A stretch of 64,000 nt of DNA from Tolypothrix sp. PCC 7910 (GCF_011769525.1 NZ_CP050440.1:7674001-7738000); one strand, 5' to 3'. Numbered from the stretch's first letter, positions 25,049 to 35,901 are shown. A program made the numbers and translations. The notes: generated from the sequence alone by a model not told the origin.

Positions 25049-27928
25049 AAACGTACCTGCTAGGGCGGAAACGCAACGTTCGCAGAGTAGGGGATGGTCT
25101 TTTGATTCTCCTACGTGGGTGGAGTAGTTCCAACAGCGATCGCATTTTTCGCCATCTGCATTTACTACAGCAATTGTCCAGTCTTCTGTCTGTGCTGTGT
25201 ATTTCAATCCTTGCAGTTTCTCGGCGGAATTCAATAATTCCACTTGCGAAGTCAGCAATAAGTACCGCAGTTCGTCAATACCGTTACCGCTAGCAGGGTT
25301 GAAAGCTTTGATTGCATCGCCTAACTGTTGGTTGGGGATGTGAATTAAAGCTTTCGCTTCTAGGGAAGAACCGATGAGTTTTTCTATTCTCGCTAGTTCT
25401 AACACCTTGTTGACATCGGTGCGGAGTTGTCGCAATGTTTGCCACAACTCGCCTAATTCTGGGTTTAGCCATGCTTCTTCTACTTGCACCCAACCGGCTT
25501 CAAATACTGATTTATAAGGTGTTTTGTAGGGGAGATGTTGCCAAATATCTTCCGCAGTGTGGCATAACACAGGTGCGATCGCTCGTGCTAAATTCTCTAA
25601 AGCTATCTTTAGTACTGTTTGACAACTGCGACGGCGGAAAGCGTTCGGGGCGCTGATGTACAATCTATCCTTAGCAACATCCAAATAAAAGTTGGATAAA
25701 TCCACAACGCAGAAATTTTGCACCGTTTGGAAGAAGCGGAAGAATTGGAAACTTTCAAAGGCTTCTGTGACTTCCTTAAATACCTCGGTGATGCGATGCA
25801 ACATATAGCGGTCGAGTTCGGGTAACTCCGCTAAAGGGATTGCATCCTTTTCGGGGTCGAAGTCATGCAAGCTACCTAGTAAGAATCGCGCTGTATTGCG
25901 AATTTTACCTCGGACATCATTTAGCTGCTTGATGATGTTGCCACCCAGACGCACATCGGAAGTATAATCTACCGACGACACCCACAAACGCAACACGTCA
26001 GCACCGTAAGGGGGTTCTTTTTTCTGGTCTTTACCGCCTGCAATCATCACCTGCGGATCAACCACATTCCCCACAGATTTACTCATTTTCCTGCCTTGTT
26101 CATCCAGTACAAAGCCGTGAGTTAGCACGGTTTTGTAAGGTGCAATGCCATTCACCGCTACACTGGTGAGCAAACTTGACTGGAACCAACCGCGATGTTG
26201 GTCGGAACCTTCCAAATACATATCTGCGGGGTAACGCAATTCTGGACGATGTTTTGCGACAGCAGCCCAAGATGAACCAGAATCAAACCAGACATCCATT
26301 GTGTCTGTACCTCTGCGGTAGGAACAGCCATTACTCCGGTATGGTTCGGGTAATAATTCCTCTACGGAAAGTTCCCACCAAGCATCGGAACCTTTTTCGG
26401 CGATGATGGCTTGGATGTGGTTGATGGTTTCCTCATTTAGCAGTGGTTCCCCAGTTTCTTCATCATAGAACACGGGAATTGGCACACCCCAGGAACGCTG
26501 ACGGGAGATACACCAATCAGAACGTTCCGCTACCATTGGCGTGATGCGATTTTCACCTTGGGCTGGAATCCATTTTACCGAAGCGATCGCTTTTAATGCT
26601 TCTTCTCTAAATCCTTCTACAGAAGCAAACCATTGTTCGGTAGCACGGAAAATTGTCGGTTTCTTTGTTCGCCAGTCGTAGGGATATTTATGGGCGTAAG
26701 CTTCTTCTTTCAACAAAGAACCCGCAGCCGTTAACGCATCAATTACCGCCTGATTTCCATCACTCAACACATTCAAGCCCGCAAATTGTCCGGCTTCTGA
26801 GGTAAAGTTGCCGTTATCATCCACTGGCGCAAGGATAGGTAAACCATAGCGCTGACCGACGATGTAGTCTTCTTGACCATGACCGGGGGCAGTGTGAACT
26901 AACCCTGTACCAGACTCAGTGGTAATGTAATCGCCACCTACTACAACCGGACTTTCACGGTCAAATAAGGGATGACGGTAAGTGATATGTTCTAAATCTT
27001 TCCCCTTGAATGTGGCTTTTACGGTTAATTCAATTCCCAAAGTTGCAGATAAGCGTTCTGCTAAATCAGCCGCAACTATGAGATATTTAAATCCCGTCTG
27101 CGTTTCTGCATCTTTAGCCGAAACTTCCACCACAGCATATTTAAGGTCTGCATTCACAGCCACAGCCAAGTTACCTGGAATTGTCCAAGGTGTGGTTGTC
27201 CAGATAGCGACACCCAAATCTGGCAGATATTCACCTAATACTGATTTTGCAGCTTCCGCAAGACCTGTAACGGGAAAAGCTGCATAAATACTTCGGGAAG
27301 TGTGACCTTCTGGATATTCCAACTCAGCTTCAGCCAAAGCAGTTTTAGAACTGGGGCTCCAGTGAACAGGCTTTAAACCGCGATAGATATATCCTTTTAA
27401 GAACATCTGCCCGAATACGCCAATTTGAGCAGCTTCATACTCTGGCTTGAGAGTCAGATAAGGGTCATCCCAATCACCCCAAACACCATAACGTTTAAAA
27501 CTTTGGCGTTGGTCATCTACTGTTGCTAAAGCAAATTCCTTAGCTTTCTGCCGCAGTTGTAAAGGCGTGAGATTTTGCCGTTCTGCTGACTTCATATTCT
27601 GCAAAACTTTCAGTTCAATGGGCAAGCCGTGACAGTCCCAACCAGGCACATAACGAACCTTACGCCCCCGTAGCAGTTGGTAGCGATTAATAATATCTTT
27701 GAGAATTTTATTTAAGGCATGACCAATATGAAGCGAGCCATTTGCGTAGGGAGGCCCATCATGTAGTATAAATAATTCGCCAGGGTTGTTTTGCGACAGG
27801 CGATCGTAAATGTTATTTTCTTCCCAAAATTTTTGAATCTCCGGCTCACGCTTCAGTGCGTTCGCCCGCATATCAAAACTAGTCTTGGGTAGGTTTACAG
27901 TATCTTTGTAGCTTCCAGTTTCTGTCAC
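25046..27928 (-). CDS. ileS: Isoleucyl-tRNA synthetase
   Basis: A 960-residue class I synthetase that charges tRNA-Ile. The HIGH motif is in YANGSLHIGHALNK (residue ~60), the KMSKS loop in RKMSKSVGN (~617), and the editing CP1 insertion lies between. The C-terminus has a zinc-binding four-cysteine pattern (CDRCW and CERCV), as in bacterial IleRS. Length is normal for the family. It is monocistronic and convergent with the ParA gene. Confidence 0.98.
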   Translation of the reverse strand: MTETGSYKDTVNLPKTSFDMRANALKREPEIQKFWEENNIYDRLSQNNPGELFILHDGPPYANGSLHIGHALNKILKDIINRYQLLRGRKVRYVPGWDCHGLPIELKVLQNMKSAERQNLTPLQLRQKAKEFALATVDDQRQSFKRYGVWGDWDDPYLTLKPEYEAAQIGVFGQMFLKGYIYRGLKPVHWSPSSKTALAEAELEYPEGHTSRSIYAAFPVTGLAEAAKSVLGEYLPDLGVAIWTTTPWTIPGNLAVAVNADLKYAVVEVSAKDAETQTGFKYLIVAADLAERLSATLGIELTVKATFKGKDLEHITYRHPLFDRESPVVVGGDYITTESGTGLVHTAPGHGQEDYIVGQRYGLPILAPVDDNGNFTSEAGQFAGLNVLSDGNQAVIDALTAAGSLLKEEAYAHKYPYDWRTKKPTIFRATEQWFASVEGFREEALKAIASVKWIPAQGENRITPMVAERSDWCISRQRSWGVPIPVFYDEETGEPLLNEETINHIQAIIAEKGSDAWWELSVEELLPEPYRSNGCSYRRGTDTMDVWFDSGSSWAAVAKHRPELRYPADMYLEGSDQHRGWFQSSLLTSVAVNGIAPYKTVLTHGFVLDEQGRKMSKSVGNVVDPQVMIAGGKDQKKEPPYGADVLRLWVSSVDYTSDVRLGGNIIKQLNDVRGKIRNTARFLLGSLHDFDPEKDAIPLAELPELDRYMLHRITEVFKEVTEAFESFQFFRFFQTVQNFCVVDLSNFYLDVAKDRLYISAPNAFRRRSCQTVLKIALENLARAIAPVLCHTAEDIWQHLPYKTPYKSVFEAGWVQVEEAWLNPELGELWQTLRQLRTDVNKVLELARIEKLIGSSLEAKALIHIPNQQLGDAIKAFNPASGNGIDELRYLLLTSQVELLNSAEKLQGLKYTAQTEDWTIAVVNADGEKCDRCWNYSTHVGESKDHPLLCERCVSALAGTF

Positions 27929-28208
27929 AGTCTCATGCCTAAGATTTATTTGTGCAGGTTTTATAAATTATAGAAGATGGCATGAAGACCAAAATTAGCA
28001 ATTTCCCTATATTGGCAGGTAAGTGAACCCTATCCCTCAATAGCTTGGCATTATTCAGATATTTTAAATTTCTCCTGGCCTCAGCTAAACAACCTTTTTC
28101 TATACAGAAACCATTCTACCGATGGTTAATTCCAAAGCTAATAGTTCAAATCTACTTGAGATTGAGCGGACTTGCCCTATTAGCCTTTGAACTTTACTGC
28201 TGGGCGAC

Positions 28209-30464
28209 TTATGAAACAATAATATCGTCAGGAATACTAAACAGAGAATTATTGTTTAGAGTAGCCAACAGAATAGGATTAGTTCCATTATTAAAGGTCA
28301 AAGCGCCTGTACTGTTGTCATAGCTGAACAGACTCAGGTTAGTGCCAAAGCTAGAACCAATTTTGATTTTATCTCCTTCTGAACGAGAAAAATCTGCGAT
28401 CGCATCTGTCCCCTCTGAGAGAGAATTGAAGACAAAGGTATCTGCTCCAGAACCACCTGTGAGAGTGTCGTTATTCAGACCGCCTATCAAAATATCATTA
28501 TCATCACCGCCTGTTAACACATCTCTGCCATTACCTCCTATGAGAGTGTCATTGCCAGCACCACCTGTAAGGGTATCGTTGCTAGAACCACCATTGAGGT
28601 TGTCATTACCTGCTTCACCAATGAGGTTATCATTGCCACCCTCGCCATTGAGGTTGTCATTTCCAGGGCCGCCGTTGATTCTGTCATTGCCAGCGCCGCC
28701 ATTGGCTGTATCATTACCAGCACCACTGGTTATGATGTCATTACCATTTTCGCCATTCAGAACGTCGTCACCATTGCCGCCGTCAATGGAGTCATTGCCA
28801 TCATTACCATAAATGGTATCGTTGCCTGAAGCACCACTAAGGCTATCATCACCAGCGCCGCCATAGATAGTATTATTATCAGCATTGCCAGAGATAGTGT
28901 CATTGCCGCTACCACCGTAAGCTGTGGTGGTGGGAACCAAGTCAATGTAGTTGAGATTGAAATCATCTGAGAGTACATTGAGGCGCAGTTCATGACTACC
29001 TGCACTCAAACTCACTCCTTGAGCGATCGCATCTGTCCATACTTGATTAGCGCCTGTAGCAGCAAAACTCACAGAACGCTCTAGCTGATTGTCAATTAAA
29101 GCCTGAAGTTGCTTTTGAGCGTTACCCTCACCGGCAACTCGGAATACAACGTTATAAAATCCAGCATTGGCCTCGAAACGATATTTTAACCATTCTCCGG
29201 CTTTCATTCCAGTGACATTAAAGCCACCACCATTATCAGCAGTCCTCTCAATATCTACACCTAAATCTGAGCGATAAACTCGTCCTTCATTATTGGGTGT
29301 AGTATCAGACGCATCTTGATAATTTTCGGCTTGAATCCGAACTGCTTCTGCAGCAGATGTATTAGCCGCATTATTGGTTAAACCATCTGGATTAGTTCCT
29401 GTTTTTGGTAGAAATTTTGATAATTGAGACAAATCTAAGTATCCACCAGTATTCACCTTGCCTTGCAAAGAAGGGACTTGCTGAACGCTGGAGAGTATCG
29501 CATGTCTAAGTTCTAATACTGTGAGCTTGGGATTAGCCGCCAAAAGTAAAGCCGCAGCACCAGTCACATAGGGAACAGCCATTGAGGTGCCACCCCATGT
29601 AGCATATGTCTTATCAGGGTAAGTACTATAAATATCTACCCCAGGTGCAGCTATATCTATGCTTTGGAAACCATAGCTCGAGGTCTTAGCTAGGTTGTCG
29701 CTTTGATCGAGAGATGCAACGGTAATTATATTAGGCAAATCGTAGCTGGCTGGATAGTATGGAGTCACATCATTATCGCGACCATTATTACCAGCTGAAG
29801 CTATGACTAAAACACCTTTATCGTTTGCATACTTCAGAGCCTCAAATTGTGCTGGGTCATTATAGCTGGAGCCTAAACTGAGGTTGATAATTTGAGCGCC
29901 ATTGTCTACAGCGTATTTGATACCTTTGGGAACATCCCACAAATACCCTTGTGAATCACTTGCTCGGTAATGCTTTGTGGCCATGATGGAGACATTGGGG
30001 CTGACTCCGGTGATACCTAGGTTGTTGTTTCCTACAGCACCCAGAATACCTGCTACGTGAGTGCCATGACCGTAACTGGCTTTAGTGGTGTCATTTTCAT
30101 TCGGATCGCTGTCGTTATCACCAAAATCCCAACCATAAATGTCATCAATATAGCCGTTGTTATCGTCATCAATGCCATTACCAAAGATTTCTTTGGTATT
30201 CCTCCAAATATTCGCAGCTAAGTCAGGGTGGTTGTAATTCACACCTGTATCAACAACAGCTACAACTACACTTTTACTACCTTGAGTATAATTCCAAGCT
30301 GCGGGTGCATTTATCTTCTCTAAACCCCACTGACGGTTATAAGAAGGATCATTTGGCCTTTTAGCATCTGGGTTAATTCCCTCTTCCTGTGCTGCTGTCT
30401 CTATTTCGCTGCTGACGACATCATCTTTCGTAGTTGACGAAGCATTATTATCTATATTTTCCAT
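28209..30464 (-). CDS. Subtilisin-like (S8) protease with CBM6-like domain and RTX calcium-binding repeats
   Basis: A 751-residue protein without a signal peptide. Residues ~60-340 are a subtilase with the full triad: Asp72 (VVDTGV), His133 (GHGTHVAG) and Ser294 (GGTSMAVP), plus the oxyanion Asn226 (SAGNNG). Residues ~378-518 resemble a carbohydrate-binding module of the CBM6 type (AENYQDASDT to LNYIDLVP). Residues ~520-700 are RTX nonapeptides (GGxGxDxxx) that fold on calcium. The C-terminus matches type I secretion substrates. It probably acts outside the cell on protein, anchored to polysaccharide. No type I exporter is beside it. Confidence 0.93.
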   Translation of the reverse strand: MENIDNNASSTTKDDVVSSEIETAAQEEGINPDAKRPNDPSYNRQWGLEKINAPAAWNYTQGSKSVVVAVVDTGVNYNHPDLAANIWRNTKEIFGNGIDDDNNGYIDDIYGWDFGDNDSDPNENDTTKASYGHGTHVAGILGAVGNNNLGITGVSPNVSIMATKHYRASDSQGYLWDVPKGIKYAVDNGAQIINLSLGSSYNDPAQFEALKYANDKGVLVIASAGNNGRDNDVTPYYPASYDLPNIITVASLDQSDNLAKTSSYGFQSIDIAAPGVDIYSTYPDKTYATWGGTSMAVPYVTGAAALLLAANPKLTVLELRHAILSSVQQVPSLQGKVNTGGYLDLSQLSKFLPKTGTNPDGLTNNAANTSAAEAVRIQAENYQDASDTTPNNEGRVYRSDLGVDIERTADNGGGFNVTGMKAGEWLKYRFEANAGFYNVVFRVAGEGNAQKQLQALIDNQLERSVSFAATGANQVWTDAIAQGVSLSAGSHELRLNVLSDDFNLNYIDLVPTTTAYGGSGNDTISGNADNNTIYGGAGDDSLSGASGNDTIYGNDGNDSIDGGNGDDVLNGENGNDIITSGAGNDTANGGAGNDRINGGPGNDNLNGEGGNDNLIGEAGNDNLNGGSSNDTLTGGAGNDTLIGGNGRDVLTGGDDNDILIGGLNNDTLTGGSGADTFVFNSLSEGTDAIADFSRSEGDKIKIGSSFGTNLSLFSYDNSTGALTFNNGTNPILLATLNNNSLFSIPDDIIVS

Positions 30465-31470
30465 TTACTGAAAAGCACCTCCAAGAAAGTCATTAATGAC
30501 TAGAGAACAACAAATATTTTTTCTCAAAAAAGAAAATTATCAACAACAATTTACAGAATATAGATGCAAGTAAAAATCCTTTGAGGAAATTCCTCATCAA
30601 CTTAGAAATTATTTGCAAGTCACCCTGTTAATAATAAATAAGTTAGTAAATTCACCCTGTATACTCTGATCCCGGCCAAATTATATTAGCTGGATTTTTC
30701 CAGAGTATTATGAAGTTTCTGTGAAATTATGATAGTTAAATACTATGTATTTTGCAATACTTTATTGCAAAGGATATACCTCTGTAAGGTGAGTTAATAA
30801 CAGACAAAATAGTATATGATCTATAGGCTGTATAAGATGTAGGATAATAAAAGTCTTGGTATAAAATTTTACAAAATATAATACATAATAAGTAAGATAG
30901 CTAAAAAATAGATGTATTTATCCGGCAGTAATAGTTGAAAAAAGACAAATTTTCATAATTGCTTGTAAGATTTTCTCTTCAGTGCTAGGAGTCAAAATAT
31001 AACTTACGGCATAAAGCATGGATATTCATGCTTGCTTATGGGCGATCGCCTAGCAATAGCTGAGAGCAAAATGCTAATAAAGTCAATATATTTAGTTGGC
31101 AGAAAGAAAGAACCAAAAAGACAACTCTTGCCTTATAATTTTTAGTCAAATAAATTAGATTCTCTAAAATTAGAGCCTTTAAGCAGAATTTTAACCTTCA
31201 CTGAACTAAGCATTAATAATTTTATTGATTAAGTCGCTAGATATTTGCTGTGTAGTGAAAGAGGCAGGGGGCAGGGATCAGGGGGAAAATAAATGACCAA
31301 TTACCCATTACCCATTACCAATTACCAATTACCCATTACCCATTCCCCCATGCCCAATGCCCAATGCCCCATTCCCCATGCCCATTGCATCTAGAAAATG
31401 TCAAAATTGAATGTGTTTTGTAACCGTCGCTGGACATAGGGCGGATTTGAGATAACTAAACTGGAAACTT
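30465..31470. other. Long gene-free region between divergent protease and trpS genes
   Basis: About 1 kb, strongly A/T-rich at 30500-31250. It holds a short hairpin (aagcatg at 31014-31020, catgctt at 31027-31033) and, near trpS, heptamer repeats at 31297-31387. Promoters for both divergent genes must lie here. I find no convincing gene or RNA. Confidence 0.5.
31297..31387. repeat. Heptamer tandem repeats upstream of trpS
   Basis: Units of the ttaccca/ttaccaa type and then cccaatg/ccccatg type recur with a 7-base period over about 90 bases. Confidence 0.75.
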
Positions 31471-32481
31471 ATGGGCAAGCAGCGCGTTCTGTCGGGAGTT
31501 CAACCAACCGGAAATTTGCATTTAGGCAACTATTTGGGAGCAATTCGTAATTGGGTAGAAGCCCAAAGTGATTACGACAATTACCTTTTCGTCGCTGATT
31601 TGCACGCAATCACTGTGCCACACGACCCTAAGGAGTTGGCATCTAATACCTATACTCTTGTGGCTCTCTATTTAGCTTGTGGTCTAGATTTAAATCATTC
31701 CACTATCTTTGTACAGTCTCACGTCTCGGCACACAGCGAACTTACCTGGTTGCTCAACTGCATTACACCCCTCAACTGGCTGCAAGACATGATCCAGTTT
31801 AAGGAAAAGGCTGTAAAACAAGGGGAAAATGTTGGTGTCGGCTTGTTGGATTACCCTGTGCTGATGTCTGCTGATATTTTGCTGTACCAAGCAGATTTTG
31901 TTCCTGTGGGTGAAGACCAAAAGCAACATTTAGAATTGACGCGGGATATTGTGAATCGCTTTAATCACTTATTTGCCACACCGGATCAACCAGTGTTAAA
32001 GCTACCAGCACCTTTGATCCGCAAAGAAGGTGCAAGGGTGATGAGTTTGACCGATGGTACCCGTAAAATGTCCAAGTCTGATCCATCAGAATTAAGCCGG
32101 ATTAACTTGTTAGATACACCAGAGCAAATCGCCAATAAAATTAAGCGTTGTAAAACCGATCCAGTTCGGGGCTTAACTTTTGACGATCCAGAGCGTCCAG
32201 AGTGTAATAACTTGTTAACTTTATATATGCTGTTGTCTGGTAAAAATAAAGCAGAGGTAGCGGCAGAATGCGAGAATATGGGTTGGGGACAATTTAAGCC
32301 TTTGTTAACAGAAACAGCGATCGCAGCTCTCAAACCGATTCAAGAGAAATATCAGGCGGTAATGGCAGACAAAGGCTATTTAGAATCTGTATTGCGAGAT
32401 GGCCGCCAAAAAGCCCAAGCAGTTGCCAACCAAACCCTAGCAGAAGTCAAAGCGGCTTTGGGCTATTCTGTTCCTCTTTAA
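31471..32481 (+). CDS. trpS: Tryptophanyl-tRNA synthetase
   Basis: A 336-residue class I synthetase that charges tRNA-Trp. The HIGH-type motif is PTGNLHLGNYLG (residues ~12-23) and the KMSKS motif is RKMSKSDPSE (~198-207). Length and order match bacterial TrpRS. metF follows 60 bases downstream on the same strand and may be cotranscribed. Confidence 0.98.
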   Translation: MGKQRVLSGVQPTGNLHLGNYLGAIRNWVEAQSDYDNYLFVADLHAITVPHDPKELASNTYTLVALYLACGLDLNHSTIFVQSHVSAHSELTWLLNCITPLNWLQDMIQFKEKAVKQGENVGVGLLDYPVLMSADILLYQADFVPVGEDQKQHLELTRDIVNRFNHLFATPDQPVLKLPAPLIRKEGARVMSLTDGTRKMSKSDPSELSRINLLDTPEQIANKIKRCKTDPVRGLTFDDPERPECNNLLTLYMLLSGKNKAEVAAECENMGWGQFKPLLTETAIAALKPIQEKYQAVMADKGYLESVLRDGRQKAQAVANQTLAEVKAALGYSVPL

Positions 32482-32540
32482 AGATTTCACTTTTAGGTGT
32501 AATTTGCTTTACCCTGTAAGAAAATTGAAATCTGAATGTT

Positions 32541-33470
32541 ATGCCTGATACCCAGATTCCGACAGTCTTGAACACCTTCCGCAGCGCCGCGCAAGCTGGC
32601 GAATTTTTGATAACTGCAGAAGTAGCACCTCCTAAAGGTGGAGATCCAAAACATATGCTTGATATGGCGGCGACCCTTAAGGGGAGGGTTCATGCCGTCA
32701 ATGTTACCGATGGTAGCCGCGCAGTATTACGGATGTCTTCCTTAGTGGCATCAGCAATTTTGTTACAACATGGCATTGAACCAATTTGTCAGATTGCTTG
32801 CCGCGATCGCAACCGGATTGGTTTACAAGCTGATCTGATGGGCGCTCACGCCTTGGGTATCCGTAACATCTTAGCTCTCACGGGTGACCCAGTCAAAGCA
32901 GGCGATCACCCCGATGCTAAGAGTGTATTTGATTTAGAAGCTGTCCGCCTGCTGCAATTAATTCGCAACCTCAATCAAGGTGCTGACAGTAACGAGCAAC
33001 CCTTGAGTGATGGCGCACTGGATTTATTTGTCGGTGCAGCAGTCGATCCACAATGTGCTAGTTGGTCAGGCTTGCAAAGTCGCTTTGAACGCAAATTACA
33101 AGCAGGAGCGCAATTTTTTCAAAGTCAATTAATTACCGACTTTGAGCGCTTAGAGAAATTTATGGACAAAATTGCCACAGGTTGTAATAAACCAATTTTG
33201 GCAGGAATTTTCCTGTTGAAATCTGCGAAAAATGCCCAATTTATTAATAGGTGCGTTCCTGGCGTAAATATTCCGCAGCACATAATTGATCGGTTAGCCA
33301 AAGCCAAACACCCCCTAGAGGAAGGTGTAAAAATTGCTGCCGAGCAAGTGCAGATAGCACAGCAATTATGCCAAGGTGTACACATGATGGCTGTGAAGCG
33401 AGAAGACTTAATTCCGCAGATTTTAGATTTAGCAGGAGTTAAGCCAATGAATTTGGTATTAACTAAGTAA
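32541..33470 (+). CDS. metF: Methylenetetrahydrofolate reductase family protein
   Basis: A 309-residue TIM-barrel flavoprotein of the MTHFR family, which reduces methylene-THF to methyl-THF for methionine synthesis. The catalytic Glu is in ITAEVAPPKGGD (residue ~27), the flavin/folate region includes ALTGDPVKAGDHP (~113-126), and a core strand is HAVNVTDGSRAV. Its N-terminus is of the cyanobacterial type rather than the E. coli EFFPP form, so the electron donor may differ. A hairpin follows. Confidence 0.9.
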   Translation: MPDTQIPTVLNTFRSAAQAGEFLITAEVAPPKGGDPKHMLDMAATLKGRVHAVNVTDGSRAVLRMSSLVASAILLQHGIEPICQIACRDRNRIGLQADLMGAHALGIRNILALTGDPVKAGDHPDAKSVFDLEAVRLLQLIRNLNQGADSNEQPLSDGALDLFVGAAVDPQCASWSGLQSRFERKLQAGAQFFQSQLITDFERLEKFMDKIATGCNKPILAGIFLLKSAKNAQFINRCVPGVNIPQHIIDRLAKAKHPLEEGVKIAAEQVQIAQQLCQGVHMMAVKREDLIPQILDLAGVKPMNLVLTK

Positions 33471-33492
33471 GCGAGTAATAGCATATCTAGGT

Positions 33493-33516
33493 AGAGGCGC
33501 AAAATTTTGCGTCTCT
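33493..33516 (+). terminator. Hairpin terminator after metF
   Basis: agaggcgcaaaa pairs with ttttgcgtctct with one G-T pair and is followed by attattt. It separates metF from the next operon. Confidence 0.6.
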
Positions 33517-33637
33517 ATTATTTGGGCAGATAGTAGCATAGGAGTATGCCAGTTAAAAAGCTTCATTCGCTAATTTAGTAACACCCGGTATCACCAATAA
33601 CTCAATTAGTAAGTGTTGATAATAAGGAGTAAAAACA

Positions 33638-34777
33638 GTGACAGATTTGAATAACTACAACGCAGAACTAGCTGATAAAGAAACCTTAGAGGAAGAAGAT
33701 AAAGAGGAAGAAGATGAAAAAGTTACTTTCCAGTATGATCCTGAAAAAATCAACATTGTTACAAGGGAGCCAACTATTGAGCAATTACTCAGAAGAATTG
33801 ATGAAGAAGCCCTTGACTTAGCACCTGATTTTCAACGACAAGCGAATATATGGACTCCAGAAGCAAAAAGTAAATTAATTGAATCTATTCTGATTAGAAT
33901 ACCATTACCAGCTTTTTATATAGATGCTACCAATGAAGATAAATGGGTAGTTGTAGATGGATTACAACGATTATCTGCCATGAAGCAATTTATGATTGAC
34001 AAAACTGATAAGAGACTTAAATTAGCTGGCTTAGAATACTTGAAAGATTTAAATAATAAAACTTATGATGAATTAGAACGGAGATATCAACGTCGTATCC
34101 TAGAAACTCAAGTTACAGTATATTTGATAGAAAAAGGTACACCTTTACAAGTAAAATATAATATTTTCAAACGTATTAATACAGGAGGTGTCCGTCTTTC
34201 AAATCAAGAACTGCGACATGCTTTGAATCCTGGTAAAGCTACAAAAATTTTGGCTGATTTAGCTTCTTACCCAGAGTTTAAACGTGTTGTTAATCTTAGT
34301 GAATCTAAGAGAAAAAGAATGGATGATAGAGAGTTTATCCTAGGATTTATAGCTTTTTATCTAATCTCTTACAAAGAGTATCAAGATGAAACCAGAGACT
34401 CTTTTTTAAGTAAAGCTTTGTCGAAAGTAAATAGTTTATCTCAGGAAGAAATAACAAAATTAGAAACGGCTTTTAAAAAATCTATGATAGCAGCATTCGA
34501 TATTTTCAATGGTAATGCTTTTCGTAAAATATCTAGAAAAAATACAAGAAAATTCCCTATTAATAAATCATTATTTGAAGTTTGGTCTGTAAATCTTGGA
34601 AAGCTAGATATTCAAAATATTGAAATTTTAAAAGAAAGAAAAAAAGAACTAATAGATAATTTTATTAAATATGTAGATAATGATACAGAATTTCTACTAT
34701 CAATATCTCAAGCAGCCAATAAAATCGAGCATAGATTTGAAACTGTCGAAAAAATTATCCAAGAAGTATTATCATGA
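33638..34777 (+). CDS. DUF262 (GmrSD-N/ParB-like fold) protein
   Basis: A 379-residue protein starting at GTG 33638, with aaggag at 33624-33629. After an acidic Glu/Asp-rich tail (residues ~10-35), it has the DUF262 blocks: APDFQRQANIW (~65), VVDGLQRLSA (~108; the usual DGQQR is DGLQR here) and FKRINTGGVRLSNQELRHAL (~180). DUF262 domains occur in the GmrSD restriction enzyme and in many defence-associated proteins, with proposed NTP-dependent nuclease or sensor roles. The stop overlaps the next ATG (ATGA, 34774-34777), so it is made together with the ATPase. It is the first gene of a three-gene operon. Confidence 0.88.
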   Translation: MTDLNNYNAELADKETLEEEDKEEEDEKVTFQYDPEKINIVTREPTIEQLLRRIDEEALDLAPDFQRQANIWTPEAKSKLIESILIRIPLPAFYIDATNEDKWVVVDGLQRLSAMKQFMIDKTDKRLKLAGLEYLKDLNNKTYDELERRYQRRILETQVTVYLIEKGTPLQVKYNIFKRINTGGVRLSNQELRHALNPGKATKILADLASYPEFKRVVNLSESKRKRMDDREFILGFIAFYLISYKEYQDETRDSFLSKALSKVNSLSQEEITKLETAFKKSMIAAFDIFNGNAFRKISRKNTRKFPINKSLFEVWSVNLGKLDIQNIEILKERKKELIDNFIKYVDNDTEFLLSISQAANKIEHRFETVEKIIQEVLS

Positions 34778-35901
34778 TTAATTCTCTGAAGCTGACTAAT
34801 TACAAAGCTTTTGAAAATCAGTTACTAGAATTTAAACCATTAACCTTACTTTCTGGTCTAAATAGTACAGGAAAATCTTCTGTGCTGCAATCCCTACTTT
34901 TACTGCGTCAATCTTATCAACAAGAATTGTTGCCAAATATCGGTTTAGCATTGAATGGTGAATTAGTACGTATTGGTACTGCTCAAGATGCTTTTTGTGA
35001 AAGAGCCAAAGAAGATTATCTGGGTTTTGAAATTCTTTGGAATGATGGTAAAAAAGGGATTTGGCGTTTTATCTATGACCAAATTAAAACAGATGCAGAT
35101 ATTTTAAATAATTTAGATTCACAATTCTCAATTGATGCGGGTGTTTATAAATCAAAAAGTGTTTTTAATAAAAGATTTCACTATTTACAGGCGGAACGTC
35201 TCGGGCCACGAACATCTTATGATATGTCAGATTATCAAGCGCGACGATTAGGACAAATAGGTTCTAGAGGTGAATATACTGCACATTTTTTAGCAATTAA
35301 TCAAGATAGAGACGTTCTTCAAAGTAAGCTAAGACATCCGATGGCAAAATCTAACGCTCTTAGCAGCCAGGTTGAAGGATGGATGAGAGAAGTTAGTCCT
35401 GGTACAAGGATTAAAATCAATTCAAATTCAGATATAGGTTTGATGAGTTTGCAGTATTTCTATGGGGATAGTAACCCTTATCGCACAACTAATGTCGGAT
35501 TTGGAATTAGCTATACATTACCAATTATAGTAGCAGTTTTAGCCTCTTCTCCAGGTACACTAATTCTAATTGAAAATCCAGAAGCACATCTACATCCTAA
35601 AGGGCAAGTTAAGATGGGTGAATTATTGTCACTTGTAGCTAGTTGTGGAATTCAAGTAGTAATAGAAACCCATAGTGATCATGTTTTAAATGGTATTCGC
35701 CTTTCTGTTCATGGAGGTAAAATTAAGCCGGATGATGTTCAATTACATTATTTTCAGCGACAAGAAAAACAAGGACAATCTGTTACAGAGGTAGTATCAC
35801 CCCGTATTGATAGAAACGGAAGAATTGATAAATGGCCTGACGGTTTCTTTGATGAATGGGAAAGAAGTTTAGATATTTTACTTGAGCCCGCGGGGGATTA
35901 G
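34774..35901 (+). CDS. AAA/ABC-like ATPase with DUF3696 C-terminus
   Basis: A 375-residue SMC/OLD-like ATPase. Walker A is GLNSTGKSS (residues ~29-37). The ABC-type Walker B is LILIENPEAHLHP (~264) and the following switch is VVIETHSDHVLNG (~293). The C-terminal ~50 residues match DUF3696. Such ATPases occur as the energy module of several anti-phage systems and pair with a nuclease or toxin. It overlaps the DUF262 gene and ends three bases before the third gene. The role is inferred from operon and family. Confidence 0.9.
   Translation: MINSLKLTNYKAFENQLLEFKPLTLLSGLNSTGKSSVLQSLLLLRQSYQQELLPNIGLALNGELVRIGTAQDAFCERAKEDYLGFEILWNDGKKGIWRFIYDQIKTDADILNNLDSQFSIDAGVYKSKSVFNKRFHYLQAERLGPRTSYDMSDYQARRLGQIGSRGEYTAHFLAINQDRDVLQSKLRHPMAKSNALSSQVEGWMREVSPGTRIKINSNSDIGLMSLQYFYGDSNPYRTTNVGFGISYTLPIIVAVLASSPGTLILIENPEAHLHPKGQVKMGELLSLVASCGIQVVIETHSDHVLNGIRLSVHGGKIKPDDVQLHYFQRQEKQGQSVTEVVSPRIDRNGRIDKWPDGFFDEWERSLDILLEPAGD

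Noticed and set aside
28045-28323. 92-residue plus-strand frame near ileS
   Set aside because: It overlaps the end of the RTX protease gene antisense, has no RBS and no recognisable domain.
28342-28812. Plus-strand proline/leucine/serine-rich frame opposite the protease RTX repeats
   Set aside because: Antisense shadow of GGxGxDxxx codons; the same happens at 44105-46612 opposite the RHS-RTX gene.
30465-31470. A hidden small gene or RNA in the 1-kb gap before trpS
   Set aside because: Only A/T-rich sequence, one short hairpin and heptamer repeats are visible; no start-RBS combination or conserved RNA fold that I recognise.
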